Source: Pseudomonadota bacterium
GTDB lineage: Bacteria > Pseudomonadota > Alphaproteobacteria > Sphingomonadales > Sphingomonadaceae
Length of the DNA stretch: 64,000 nt
NCBI GenBank assembly: GCA_023418595.1
Contig: JAEZZI010000003.1
Coordinates: 62,001 to 126,000 of the forward strand
Direction: 5' to 3'
Every line of letters begins with the position of its first letter. Positions within the stretch are counted from its first letter, which is position 1. A program made the position numbers and the translations under genes. Shown one piece after another: positions 1 to 8,451 of this stretch. Under the pieces are notes generated by a model. That model was not told the origin of the DNA and ran no database searches. It saw nothing but the letters and a program-made list of their open reading frames with translations.

Positions 1-129
1 GGCAAAACGGTTCATGAAATGCGTTCCCGGATGTTCGTTACATTTGATACCGGTGTGCGCCCACCCACAGCATTTGGTCAAGCGCCATCCCTATTTCCTT
101 TCGTGCTGAGCAGGAGTTAGCGCATAATC

Positions 130-894
130 TCAAGCCGCCAGAAAATCCGCGATCGCCTGGCCCAATTCGGGCTTGGTCACGGCGCTCATATGGCCGCCGG
201 GCGTTTCGACCAGCTTCGCGTCGGGGAGCAGGTCGGCCAGCGCCTGATGGCTGCCATTGTCGTCATCCTCTTCGCCCGCCAGCACCAGGACCGGCTGACC
301 GATCGCGGCGATCGCCTCGTGCGGCGTGTCGACGAAGGTGTCGAGGATACCGAGCAGCGCCAGCGGATCGCCCTTGGTGGTCTTGAGGAATGCCTCCGCC
401 ATCCATTCGGGCGATCCGCGCTCGAAACTGCCGAGATTGGTCAGGATGCGGCGAAAATGCCCGGCGCGCTTGCCGGTGTCGGTCAGGCCCTCATAACCCA
501 TGCCGGAAATGACGACCTTGCCGGGGGCCGGAATGTTCCCCCGCGCCAGCATCCGCACCGTTGTCCGCGCACCAAGCGAATAGCCGCCGAGATCGTAATC
601 GATGAGGCCGAGTTGCTCGATCAACGCCTCCCCGTCCATCGCCAGCGCATCTGGCGGATAGGCGGCGGCATCGTGCGGCCTGGCGCTCACCCCGTGCGCA
701 CGCAGGTCGGGCATGATGACGCGGAAGCCTTTGGCGGCGATCGCGGCGGCATGGCCATAGCGGATCCAGTTGGTATGCGCGTCGGAGAAATAGCCGTGGA
801 TCAGCATCACGTCGCGCCCCGTCCCCAGTTCGTGCCAGGCAAGGTCCGCGCCGTCGAAACCGGTGTAGCGATGGGTGGTGAAGTCTGAGGTCAC
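130..894 (-). CDS. alpha/beta hydrolase
   Basis: A 254-residue protein of the alpha/beta hydrolase fold, probably a cytoplasmic esterase or similar hydrolase of unknown substrate. An oxyanion-type LIHGYF stretch lies near residue 32, the nucleophile elbow GYSLG places the serine at about residue 106, an acidic patch (EEDDD) follows strand 7, and the last histidine is in TPGGHMS near the C-terminus, so the catalytic triad looks complete. I chose a GTG start at 894 because an AAGGAG ribosome-binding site precedes it by seven bases; the frame stays open upstream only because it runs into a palindromic repeat. There is no signal peptide or membrane segment. It is divergent from the Nramp-like gene. 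The fold is secure, the substrate is not. Confidence 0.85.
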   Translation of the reverse strand: MTSDFTTHRYTGFDGADLAWHELGTGRDVMLIHGYFSDAHTNWIRYGHAAAIAAKGFRVIMPDLRAHGVSARPHDAAAYPPDALAMDGEALIEQLGLIDYDLGGYSLGARTTVRMLARGNIPAPGKVVISGMGYEGLTDTGKRAGHFRRILTNLGSFERGSPEWMAEAFLKTTKGDPLALLGILDTFVDTPHEAIAAIGQPVLVLAGEEDDDNGSHQALADLLPDAKLVETPGGHMSAVTKPELGQAIADFLAA

Positions 895-925
895 TTGGGC
901 GCTCCTTGATACCAAATCTCCCATG

Positions 926-1003
926 CCGTTCGTTTCGAGCGAAGTCGAGAAACGTGGCTCTGTGCCCTGAGGCACGTTTCTCGACTTCGCTCGAAACGAA
1001 CGG
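926..1003. repeat. palindromic repeat family A, copy 1
   Basis: A perfect 30-bp inverted repeat around an 18-base loop, lying between the divergent hydrolase and Nramp-like genes. The core GTTTCGAGCGAAGTCGAGAA recurs at 9317-9393, 15354-15430 and 39147-39223, always as two facing arms, so this is a dispersed element and not a local terminator. Confidence 0.9.
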
Positions 1004-1115
1004 GTGCGTGACATCAACGATATCGTTGTTCCCGAGCAGCGGGAGTGACGGGGGGATGGTTGCGCGGGCCGGGCGCCTCGCCCAAGGTGCGCCAAACAGC
1101 AAGGGGCCGCACCGG

Positions 1116-2369
1116 GTGAACGAAACGACCGACACATCGCCCCCCAGCAAAAACCGCTGGCGGCAGATCGGCCCCGGCATCGTCGTCGCCGCAACCGGGG
1201 TCGGCGCGGGCGATCTGGTCGCGACGCTGATTGCGGGGTCGCGATACGGCTATGCGTTATTGTGGGCGGCGATCCTGGGATGCATCGTCAAGATCGCGCT
1301 ATCGGAGGGGTCGGCGCGCTATCACCTCGCCACCGGCTCGACGATTCTTGCCGGATGGCGATCGCTGGGGGCGTGGACGAGCTGGTATTTCGGAATCTAC
1401 GTCCTGATCTGGGGCTTCATCTACGGCGCCACCGCGATGAGCGCCACGGCGTTGCCGCTGACCGCATTATTCCCCATCCTCCCCTTGTGGGGATGGGCGG
1501 TCTTTACCGGGCTGACCGGCTTCGTCTTCGTCTGGTTCAACCGCTATTCGACGTTCGAGCTGGTGATGAAGATCATGGTCGGCGTGATGTTCGTCGTCAT
1601 GGTCGGCCTGGCCATTCTGGTCGCACCGACCCTGCCCGAACTGGCGTCGGGGCTGACCTTCGCGCTGCCCGACGGCGCGTTGTTCTACACGCTGGGCCTG
1701 ATCGGCGGCGTCGGCGGGACGATCACCACCGCTGCGTACGGCTATTGGGTGCAGACCAAGGGGTGGCGCGGCCTTGGCTGGTTGCCGCTGATGCGGATCG
1801 ACAATGCGCTGGCCTATACCATTACCGGCGTGTTCGTGATCGCGATGCTGATCGTCGGAGCCGAATTGCTGTTTTCTGCCGGGATCGCATTGCAGTCGAG
1901 CGACCGGGGATTGCTGGGGCTGTCCGACGTGCTGGCGGAGCGATTCGGGCGCACCATCGCGACTTTGTTCCTGGTCGGATTTGCCGCGACCGCGCTGTCG
2001 TCGGTGTTCGGCGTGTGGCACGGAATGAGCCTGTTCTTCGCCGACTGGTATCGTCAGGTGCGCGGGGTCGAGGCGGAGGTAGGCGTCGAAACCGAAAAGA
2101 GCCTGCCGTTCCGTGCGTATCTGGCGTGGCTGACCTTCCCGCCGATGCTGTTGCTGTTCGCGCAGCAGCCGTTCCTGCTCGCGGTGATCTATGGCGCGTT
2201 CGGGGCGCTGTTCATGCCGTTCCTGGCGATTACGCTGCTGCTGCTGCTCAACCGCCGCGACTTGCCGGAGGGCGCGCGCAACGGGTGGCTGGCGAATGTG
2301 ACGCTGGGCGGGTCGGCATTGCTGTTCGTGGCGCTGGCCGGGCAGCAATTGTGGGGGCTGGTCGGGTAG
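1116..2369 (+). CDS. atypical Nramp-family transporter
   Basis: An inner-membrane protein of about 417 residues with roughly eleven hydrophobic helices, belonging to the Nramp (natural resistance-associated macrophage protein) superfamily of metal-ion transporters. Helix 1 begins GPGIVVAATGVGAGDL. In canonical Nramp proteins this helix carries DPGN, but here the matching position reads GAGD. The helix-6 methionine-proline-histidine motif is also absent (GGTITTAAYGYWVQ). The usual Mn/Fe ligands are therefore missing, and the substrate cannot be assumed to be manganese. I prefer the GTG at 1116 (AAGGGG nine bases upstream); an ATG at 1056 would add 20 residues that look unlike the family. It stands alone, with repeat families on both sides. 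Confidence 0.85.
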   Translation: MNETTDTSPPSKNRWRQIGPGIVVAATGVGAGDLVATLIAGSRYGYALLWAAILGCIVKIALSEGSARYHLATGSTILAGWRSLGAWTSWYFGIYVLIWGFIYGATAMSATALPLTALFPILPLWGWAVFTGLTGFVFVWFNRYSTFELVMKIMVGVMFVVMVGLAILVAPTLPELASGLTFALPDGALFYTLGLIGGVGGTITTAAYGYWVQTKGWRGLGWLPLMRIDNALAYTITGVFVIAMLIVGAELLFSAGIALQSSDRGLLGLSDVLAERFGRTIATLFLVGFAATALSSVFGVWHGMSLFFADWYRQVRGVEAEVGVETEKSLPFRAYLAWLTFPPMLLLFAQQPFLLAVIYGAFGALFMPFLAITLLLLLNRRDLPEGARNGWLANVTLGGSALLFVALAGQQLWGLVG

Positions 2370-2389
2370 GTTGAGAACCCCTCTTCCAC

Positions 2390-2494
2390 GTCACCCCGGA
2401 CTTGTTCCGGGGTCCACCAAGCCGCTTGCGCTGCACGCGGTCTGGCAAGATTTCGTTCGCCGCCCGGTGGCCCCCGGAACAAGTCCGGGGTGAC
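2390..2494. repeat. palindromic repeat family B, copy 1
   Basis: Two facing arms containing GTCACCCCGGACTTGTTCCGG and its reverse complement, about 28 bases each, separated by roughly 47 bases. It fills the gap between the convergent Nramp-like gene and asd. Related copies are at 5930, 17976, 30080 and 41636, so each arm is itself a short palindrome and the pair forms a larger one. Confidence 0.85.
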
Positions 2495-2508
2495 ACAAGG
2501 AGGGCAGT

Positions 2509-3537
2509 TCAATCCGCCTTCTGCAAATGTCGCCGTCCAAGCAGTTCGGCGATCTGCACCGCGTTGAGCGCCGCGCCTTTACGAAGATTATCGGACACGC
2601 ACCACAGCGCCAGCCCGTTCTCCACCGTCGAATCATCGCGCACGCGGCTGACGAAGGTCGCATATTCGCCGACGCATTCGACCGGGGTCACATAGCCGCC
2701 ATCCTCGCGCTTATCGACCAGCATGATGCCGGGGGCTTCGCGCAGGATTTTCTGCGCGTCCTCCGCCGACAGTTCGTTTTCCATCTCGATATTGATCGCT
2801 TCCGAATGGCCGACGAACACGGGCACGCGGACGCAAGTGGCCGTGACCTTGATCTTGGGATCGAGGATCTTCTTCGTTTCCACGACCATCTTCCATTCTT
2901 CCTTGGTCGATCCGTCGTCGAGGAAGCTGTCGATGTGCGGGATCACGTTGAACGCGATCTGCTTGGTGAATTTCCTGGGGTCGGCCTGGTCGCCTACGAA
3001 GATGTTGCGCGATTGCTCGAACAGTTCGTCCATGCCGTCCTTCCCCGCCCCCGACACCGATTGATAGGTGGCGACGACGACGCGGGTGATCTTCGCGGCG
3101 TCGTGGATCGGCTTCAGCGCGACGACCATCTGCGCGGTCGAGCAGTTGGGATTGGCGATGATGTTGCGTGCCTTGTACCCGTCGATCGCCTCCGGGTTCA
3201 CCTCGGGCACGATCAGCGGCACGTCGGGGTCCATGCGGTAGAGCGACGAATTGTCGATCACCGTGCAGCCTGCGGCGGCGAATTTGGGCGCATAGGTCCT
3301 GGTCGCTTCGGACCCGATCGCGAACAGCGCCATGTCCCAGCCGGTGGGATCGAAATGCTCGATATTCTGGATTTTGTACTTGCGGCCCGTCTCGCCGAAA
3401 TCGACCTCGTCGCCGGTCGAGCGCGACGATGCGAGCACCGCGAGTTCGTCGATCGGAAATTCGCGCTCGGCCAGAATGTTGAGCATTTCGCGCCCGACAT
3501 TGCCCGTGGCTCCTGCGACGACGACCCGATACCCCAT
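2509..3537 (-). CDS. asd: aspartate-semialdehyde dehydrogenase
   Basis: Reduces aspartyl phosphate to aspartate semialdehyde with NADPH, the branch point to lysine, diaminopimelate, threonine and methionine. The 342-residue length is normal for the enzyme. The N-terminal Rossmann motif is GATGNVGREM (residues 9-18), the SSRSTG stretch near residue 38 fits NADP phosphate binding, and the catalytic cysteine lies in NPNCST at residue 132. Histidine and arginine of the active site are in the SEAINIEM/HSE region further on. The ATG at 3537 is the natural start because the Rossmann strand begins at residue 4. It is a single gene converging on the Nramp-like gene. Confidence 0.97.
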   Translation of the reverse strand: MGYRVVVAGATGNVGREMLNILAEREFPIDELAVLASSRSTGDEVDFGETGRKYKIQNIEHFDPTGWDMALFAIGSEATRTYAPKFAAAGCTVIDNSSLYRMDPDVPLIVPEVNPEAIDGYKARNIIANPNCSTAQMVVALKPIHDAAKITRVVVATYQSVSGAGKDGMDELFEQSRNIFVGDQADPRKFTKQIAFNVIPHIDSFLDDGSTKEEWKMVVETKKILDPKIKVTATCVRVPVFVGHSEAINIEMENELSAEDAQKILREAPGIMLVDKREDGGYVTPVECVGEYATFVSRVRDDSTVENGLALWCVSDNLRKGAALNAVQIAELLGRRHLQKAD

Positions 3538-3659
3538 GATGCGCTCCGATATGGTATTTCGGCCCGCCTAGGCCTTGTACATGAAGCAGGCAAGAAGGGG
3601 CTGCTTTCGATGGGCCAAATGCTACCATCGGCAACCGATCGCCTGAACAGGAAGTGTTT

Positions 3660-4418
3660 GTGACGAAATTGCCGATGATCGCCGCCGCCGTTGTCGCTTG
3701 GACGGGTCCGACGGGATGCACCACCCAGACGCCGTTCGATCGCAGCTATTCCAGCTATCGATCCGACATGGAACGGATCGGCCAGTGGCCGCTTGGTAGG
3801 GAAGACTTCGCCCGCAAGCAAGCGCGCGATGAAGACAATCAGATCAAACGAGAGCGGGAGCGCGAGACGCAGCGCGCCCGTTTCGAAGCGGAAAGGCTGA
3901 AAAAAGCGGGGTTTCGGCCGGCCACGTCACTGGTGGGCCCCGATGTCGAGGTCAGGCGGGTGTCGTTCATGGAATCGCGGCTGTATTTTACCGCTCCGGG
4001 CATCGCTTTCACCAGGATGGCCGATGGTCGGGTATCGCTGGACGTCGAAGCGGGTAATCGCACACGTGGCTTTTCGACCATCCTATCTCGGAACAGCTGG
4101 ACCGAGATTATCAAGGACGAACGCATGGCACTCGCTCCCCGTGATCCGGACTCCAGTGCATGGGCGCGATATCCCAACGTTGTCTGTCACGCCGATTTCG
4201 CTACGATCGAGCGGGTTTCGGGCAGCGAAGTCACGCGTCGCGATGCGCATGGGTGCAATGGCGCGAGCGACAAGGCCGCGCTCGAATATGCCGATCGGCT
4301 GCTCCGGTTGGCATTGGCAAGCGACCCGGCCTGTTCCGCATTCTCGAACGATCGCAGCCCGCTATGGAAGTTCGCCGAATGTTACGGCGCACTGCCGGGA
4401 CGAGCGGCCAGACCCTAA
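3660..4418 (+). CDS. hypothetical secreted protein with charged helical segment
   Basis: About 252 residues, not recognised. The N-terminus is hydrophobic (LPMIAAAVVAW) and followed by TGPTGCTT, a poor match to a lipobox, so it may be a lipoprotein or simply exported. Residues about 50-85 are rich in Arg, Glu and Lys with heptad-like spacing, probably a helix or short coiled coil. The rest is a mixed fold with four cysteines in the last third. The start is set at GTG 3660 because AGGA sits seven bases before it; GTG 3654 is the alternative. Its TAA stop overlaps the TAG stop of the convergent ATPase gene by three bases. Confidence 0.6.
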   Translation: MTKLPMIAAAVVAWTGPTGCTTQTPFDRSYSSYRSDMERIGQWPLGREDFARKQARDEDNQIKRERERETQRARFEAERLKKAGFRPATSLVGPDVEVRRVSFMESRLYFTAPGIAFTRMADGRVSLDVEAGNRTRGFSTILSRNSWTEIIKDERMALAPRDPDSSAWARYPNVVCHADFATIERVSGSEVTRRDAHGCNGASDKAALEYADRLLRLALASDPACSAFSNDRSPLWKFAECYGALPGRAARP

Positions 4419-5860
4419 CCAGCTTCCGCCGGCCGCGTCGTCCAACCCAGTCGCGGGATCGCGATCGACCGTTTGCCCGCCAGATCGGTGCGCATCACGA
4501 TCAGTTCGCGCCCCTCGATATAACTGATGAGCCTGCGCACACGACCCAACGAGCTTGTGCCGTATACTGCCGCGATTTCCGCATCGGTGGGCGTGGGTTC
4601 GCATTGCTTCGCCGCGCGCGCGACCAGCAGGAACGGCCCGAGCATGTCGTCGGGCAACTCCTTCGCGACGTCGAACGCGGGCGCCCATTCGTCGTCGATC
4701 CCGTCGATGATCCCGGCCCGCGCCGCCGACAGCCGTCGCACGAACTTTGCGAAGTCGAGCGGCGGGCGGGCGAGGCCCTGCATCCGGCAGCGGACCTGAA
4801 AATCCTGAAACAGCACCGCCGATTGCCGCATCGCCGAATCGGGTTCCTCGACGATCGCGCGCATCACGTCGGCGACGATCGGCTCGGCGTCGATCGCGTC
4901 GAACAGTTCGGGCGCCGGCGCGGTCGCATCCTCGGGCGGGCGGATGTCGGACAGCAATTCCTCGACCGGCCTGGGCGGCGGCGGCACGTAGAGCGGGGTC
5001 GCGTCCTCGATCGGGGCGAGCAGCATGTCCTTGAAATCGGCGGGCGCGGCTTGCGGCAGCGGCACCAATTTGGGGCTGCCGCTCCTCGCCGAGGTTTCGA
5101 CCGCACCGATGGTGACCCCGATCGGGCGGCGCGACACGGCGGGGCCGAGCGCCAGAAACGTGCCGCGCTGGAGATCGCGAATCTGCTCCGCCTGTCGCCG
5201 CTCCATGCCCAGCAGGTCGGCGGCGCGCGCCATGTCGATGTCGAGGAAAGTGCGGCCCATCAGGAAATTGGACGCCTCCGCCGCGACATTCTTGGCGAGC
5301 TTCGCCAGCCGCTGGGTCGCGATCACGCCCGCAAGGCCCCGCTTGCGTCCGCGACACATCAGGTTGGTCATTGCGGACAGCGAGGCGCGGCGCACCTCCT
5401 CGGCAACCTCTCCGCCGGTGGTCGGCGCAAACAGTTGCGCTTCGTCGACCACCACCAGCGCGGGATACCAATGCTCGCGCGGGGCGTCGAACAGCGCCGA
5501 CAGGAACACCGCGGCGCAGCGCATCTGGCCCTCGGCTTCCAGACCTTCCAGGCTCAGCACCACCGACGCGCGATGCTCGCGGATACGGCGGGCAAAGGCG
5601 ATGATCTCGCGCTCCGAATAATCGACCGCGTCGATCGAGACATGGCCGTAGGCGTCCGACAGCGTGACGAAATCGCCTTCGGGATCGATGACGACCTGCT
5701 GCACCCGGCCCGCGCTTTTTTCCAGCAGGCGGCGCAGCAGATGCGACTTGCCCGATCCCGAATTGCCCTGAACGAGCAACCGGGTCGCCAGCAATTCCTC
5801 CAGGTCCATCGCCACCGTCCGCCCGGCGGAATCGACCCCCATATCCACTTGCACCGTCAT
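4415..5860 (-). CDS. HerA/DUF87-like ATPase
   Basis: A 481-residue P-loop ATPase resembling HerA-type DNA translocases. The Walker A motif QGNSGSGKS is at residues 31-39, Walker B is VVVDEAQ near residue 150, and an arginine-rich stretch, CRGRKRG, follows a few dozen residues later as in HerA/VirD4-type motors. The C-terminal 70 residues look like a small winged-helix (YGTSSLGRVRRLISY). Archaeal HerA works with the nuclease NurA, but no NurA or other nuclease is nearby, so its partner and role are unknown. The ATG at 5860 is chosen because the open frame upstream crosses a repeat. It is a single gene with no signal peptide. Confidence 0.8.
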   Translation of the reverse strand: MTVQVDMGVDSAGRTVAMDLEELLATRLLVQGNSGSGKSHLLRRLLEKSAGRVQQVVIDPEGDFVTLSDAYGHVSIDAVDYSEREIIAFARRIREHRASVVLSLEGLEAEGQMRCAAVFLSALFDAPREHWYPALVVVDEAQLFAPTTGGEVAEEVRRASLSAMTNLMCRGRKRGLAGVIATQRLAKLAKNVAAEASNFLMGRTFLDIDMARAADLLGMERRQAEQIRDLQRGTFLALGPAVSRRPIGVTIGAVETSARSGSPKLVPLPQAAPADFKDMLLAPIEDATPLYVPPPPRPVEELLSDIRPPEDATAPAPELFDAIDAEPIVADVMRAIVEEPDSAMRQSAVLFQDFQVRCRMQGLARPPLDFAKFVRRLSAARAGIIDGIDDEWAPAFDVAKELPDDMLGPFLLVARAAKQCEPTPTDAEIAAVYGTSSLGRVRRLISYIEGRELIVMRTDLAGKRSIAIPRLGWTTRPAEAG

Positions 5861-5929
5861 GGGCGCAGCCTGTGCCGGATGGGGGGTGGCAGGCGCAAGG
5901 GGAATGCGCCCGGCATTCGTTCCCCCTCC

Positions 5930-5956
5930 GTCACCCCGGAACAAGTCCGGGGTGAC
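5930..5956. repeat. palindromic repeat family B, single-arm copy
   Basis: A short perfect palindrome of 11-bp arms (GTCACCCCGGA, a five-base loop, then its complement) between the S9 peptidase stop and the HerA-like gene start. It matches one arm of the longer family B elements, so it may be a remnant or the minimal unit. Its position at the 3' end of the peptidase gene could let it end or stabilise that transcript. Confidence 0.75.
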
Positions 5957-5964
5957 GGGTGGGG

Positions 5965-8259
5965 TTATTCGGCTGCCTTGGGCACCGTCGCCGGGACGGC
6001 CGCACTGACACTCCCCGCCCCCTCGCCTGCATGGCGGTCGAGGAAATCGAAGATCGTCTTCCACAGATGCTGGCTGACCCCCGCCCCGCCGACGCGGTGC
6101 GTCTGGCCGGGATAGAGCATCAGTTCGAACGGCACCGCCTGGCGCTGCATTTCCGACATCATCACCGTCGAATGTTCGAGCACGACGTTATCGTCGGCCA
6201 TGCCGTGGATCAGCAGTAGCGGATCGCTGATCTTCGCTGCGTCGGCGACCGTATTGGCGGTGGTATAGGCATCGGCGACCTTGTTCGGGTCGCCCATATA
6301 CCGCTCGGTATAATGGGTGTCGTAGAGTTCCCATTTGGTCACCGGCGCGCCCGATACGCCTGCCGCGAACATGCCGGGGGCGGCCTGGAGCATCTTGAGC
6401 GTCATATAGCCGCCGTAGGACCAGCCATAGGTGGTGATGCGGTCGGGATCGACGAAATCCTGGGTTTTCAGCCACTCGGCGCCCTCGATCTGGTCGCGGA
6501 CCTCGATCCCGCCCATCGCCTGATAGATCGGATCCTCGAACGCCTTGCCGCGATTGGCGGAGCCGCGATTGTCGATCTGGAACCAGATATAGCCGCGATC
6601 GACGATATATTGCTGGAGCGCGCCGCCCCATTGCCGCGCGACCGTCTGGACGTGCGGGCCGCCATAATGCTGGAAGAATACGGGGTATTTCTTGCCCGGC
6701 TCCATCCGCGGCTTGATCATTTCCCAGTGAAGCGTCGCGCCGTCCCTGGTCTTGAGCGTGCCGAAGGTCCGTTCCTGATGGCTGGCGAGATAGGGGGTGT
6801 AGGGGTGGCTTGCGTCGAGCCTGTTCTCGTTCACCCAGCGCAGCCGTTTGGCGTTGGCGTCGGCGAGATAGGTCTGCGGCGGCTGGTTGGGGTTGGAGCG
6901 GGTGACGATCAACCGCCCGCCCGATCCGCTCGCGCCGTGGAACCAGCCGGGTTCGGTCAGGCGCGTGACCTGTCCCGGACGGTCGATCGACGTGCGATAC
7001 AGATGGCGCTCCAGCACCCCGTCCTTGTTGCCGAGGAAGGTGATCGTCCGCGCCTTTTCATCGACCGCGACGGTCGAAAAGACTTCCCACGGGCCGCTGG
7101 TCAGTTGCGTCCAGTTGCCGTTTCGGAACCGATAGAGATGCCCGTGCCCGTCGCGTTCCGACCACCAGATCAGGCTGCCATCGGCGAGCGGATGCAACGC
7201 GTCGTGAAGGTTGACCCAGGACCGCTCGCCCGAACGCTCGGTGAACAACACCCGCGAACGCCCGGTCGCCGGATCGACGCTGAGCATGTCGAGCGTCTTC
7301 TGGTCGCGGCTCTGGCGCTGGACCAGCAACGTTCTGCCATCGGGCGTCCAGTTGACGCGGGAGAGATAGATGTCCGGGTTCTTGCCCAGATCGACCTTCA
7401 CCGAATTGGACCCATCGGGGTTCATCACATGGAGTTCGACCAGCACGTTGGGCGTGCCCGCTTTCGGATAGCGCTGCTCGAACACGCGGGTATCCTCCGC
7501 GCCGATCGCGGTGCGCGTGACGACGCCCACGGGGGCTTCGTCGAAGCGCTGGACGGCGACGCGCTGGTCGTTCGGCGACCACCAGTAGCCGGTGGAACGC
7601 GACATTTCCTCTTGCGCGACGAACTCCGCTTCCCCCCAGAACACGGTGCCCGCGCCGTCCTTGGTCACCCGCTGCGCCTCGCCACCGGCAAGCGGCTGGA
7701 CGTAAAGATTCTGGTCGCGGACGAAGCTGACGAATTTGCCCGCCGGCGAGATGACCGGGTTCAACTCACCCGCCTCGGTTTCGGTCAGGCGGCGGACATT
7801 GCCGTCGAGCGTCGCAAGATAGAGGTCGCCGTCCAGTGGCACCAGGATCGACTGGCCATCCGCCGCCCAGTCATAAGTGACGATGCCGGTCAGACCGCCG
7901 ATCCGCGCGCGTTCGCGCTGCATCTTCTCCGCTTCGGACAATTCCGCGCCGCTGCCGATCTTCTTCGAATCGACCAGCATCCGCCATTCGCCGCTGGTCG
8001 TGTCCATCGCCCACAGGTCGAACCGATTGCCCTCGTCCGCGCGACCGCGCAGCAGCGTGAGCAGCCGTCCATCGGGCGACAGCCGCGCCGCGCGCGGCGG
8101 CGATCCGGCAAGGTCGGGGCCGGAGAACACGCGGTCGAGCGTCAGGTCGCTGGCCTTGGCCTGCGTGGCCTGCGGCGTTTGCGCATGGGCTGTCATCGGC
8201 TGCGCCGTCATTGCCACCATCGCCGCCGCCAGTGCGGTCCCGCACGCCCAATTCCGCAT
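5965..8259 (-). CDS. S9 family dipeptidyl peptidase (DPP IV-like)
   Basis: A 764-residue exported serine peptidase of the prolyl-oligopeptidase clan, likely removing dipeptides from peptides in the periplasm. A signal peptide ends at AHAQ near residue 25. The N-terminal two-thirds form the eight-bladed propeller (DPPIV_N), including the EFVAQEEMSRSTGYWWSP stretch typical of DPP IV. The C-terminal hydrolase has Ser614 in GWSYGG, Asp690 in MADDN and His721 in PGQTHRV, a complete triad. The ATG at 8259 is chosen because the signal peptide starts there; upstream sequence is not protein-like. It is monocistronic, ends at a family B palindrome, and may assist in using peptides as nutrients. Confidence 0.93.
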   Translation of the reverse strand: MRNWACGTALAAAMVAMTAQPMTAHAQTPQATQAKASDLTLDRVFSGPDLAGSPPRAARLSPDGRLLTLLRGRADEGNRFDLWAMDTTSGEWRMLVDSKKIGSGAELSEAEKMQRERARIGGLTGIVTYDWAADGQSILVPLDGDLYLATLDGNVRRLTETEAGELNPVISPAGKFVSFVRDQNLYVQPLAGGEAQRVTKDGAGTVFWGEAEFVAQEEMSRSTGYWWSPNDQRVAVQRFDEAPVGVVTRTAIGAEDTRVFEQRYPKAGTPNVLVELHVMNPDGSNSVKVDLGKNPDIYLSRVNWTPDGRTLLVQRQSRDQKTLDMLSVDPATGRSRVLFTERSGERSWVNLHDALHPLADGSLIWWSERDGHGHLYRFRNGNWTQLTSGPWEVFSTVAVDEKARTITFLGNKDGVLERHLYRTSIDRPGQVTRLTEPGWFHGASGSGGRLIVTRSNPNQPPQTYLADANAKRLRWVNENRLDASHPYTPYLASHQERTFGTLKTRDGATLHWEMIKPRMEPGKKYPVFFQHYGGPHVQTVARQWGGALQQYIVDRGYIWFQIDNRGSANRGKAFEDPIYQAMGGIEVRDQIEGAEWLKTQDFVDPDRITTYGWSYGGYMTLKMLQAAPGMFAAGVSGAPVTKWELYDTHYTERYMGDPNKVADAYTTANTVADAAKISDPLLLIHGMADDNVVLEHSTVMMSEMQRQAVPFELMLYPGQTHRVGGAGVSQHLWKTIFDFLDRHAGEGAGSVSAAVPATVPKAAE

Positions 8260-8366
8260 GTAATCGCTCTCCGCTTCTCGTTCGCCCCGTCGGGGATGTA
8301 GGCGGTTTATCGCGGGGGAATGGGCGGGGGTAAAGGGTGGGGGTGTTGTTTGGCATTGTCCCTTCC

Positions 8367-8449
8367 CCGTTTGCACTGATCTTGTCGAAGTGCTGCCCTT
8401 GCTTGCGTAGCCAAGAAGGACAGTGCTTCGACAAGATCAGCACAAACGG
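8367..8449. repeat. palindromic repeat family E
   Basis: Two facing 34-base arms, imperfect, built on GATCTTGTCGAAG and its complement, lying just behind the methyltransferase gene on the minus strand. The motif resembles the other dispersed elements in layout but has a different sequence, and only this copy is present in the window. Confidence 0.7.
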
Positions 8450-8451
8450 AT

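Noticed and set aside
1..129. Plus-strand open frame from base 1 to a stop at 118-120
   Set aside because: Only 39 codons, no family pattern, and open frames of this length are common in GC-rich DNA.
190..888. Long plus-strand open frame opposite the hydrolase gene
   Set aside because: It mirrors a well-supported minus-strand gene; its translation is Arg/Gly/Gln-rich and shows no domain. The same reasoning removes the many long antisense frames across the window, for example 4160-6115 and 6313-8301.
926..1003. CRISPR array made of the recurring repeats
   Set aside because: Copies are kilobases apart, palindromic and intergenic, with no regular spacers and no cas genes.
906..1055. N-terminal extension of the Nramp-like gene
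   Set aside because: The extra residues are encoded by the family A palindrome and do not resemble the transporter family.
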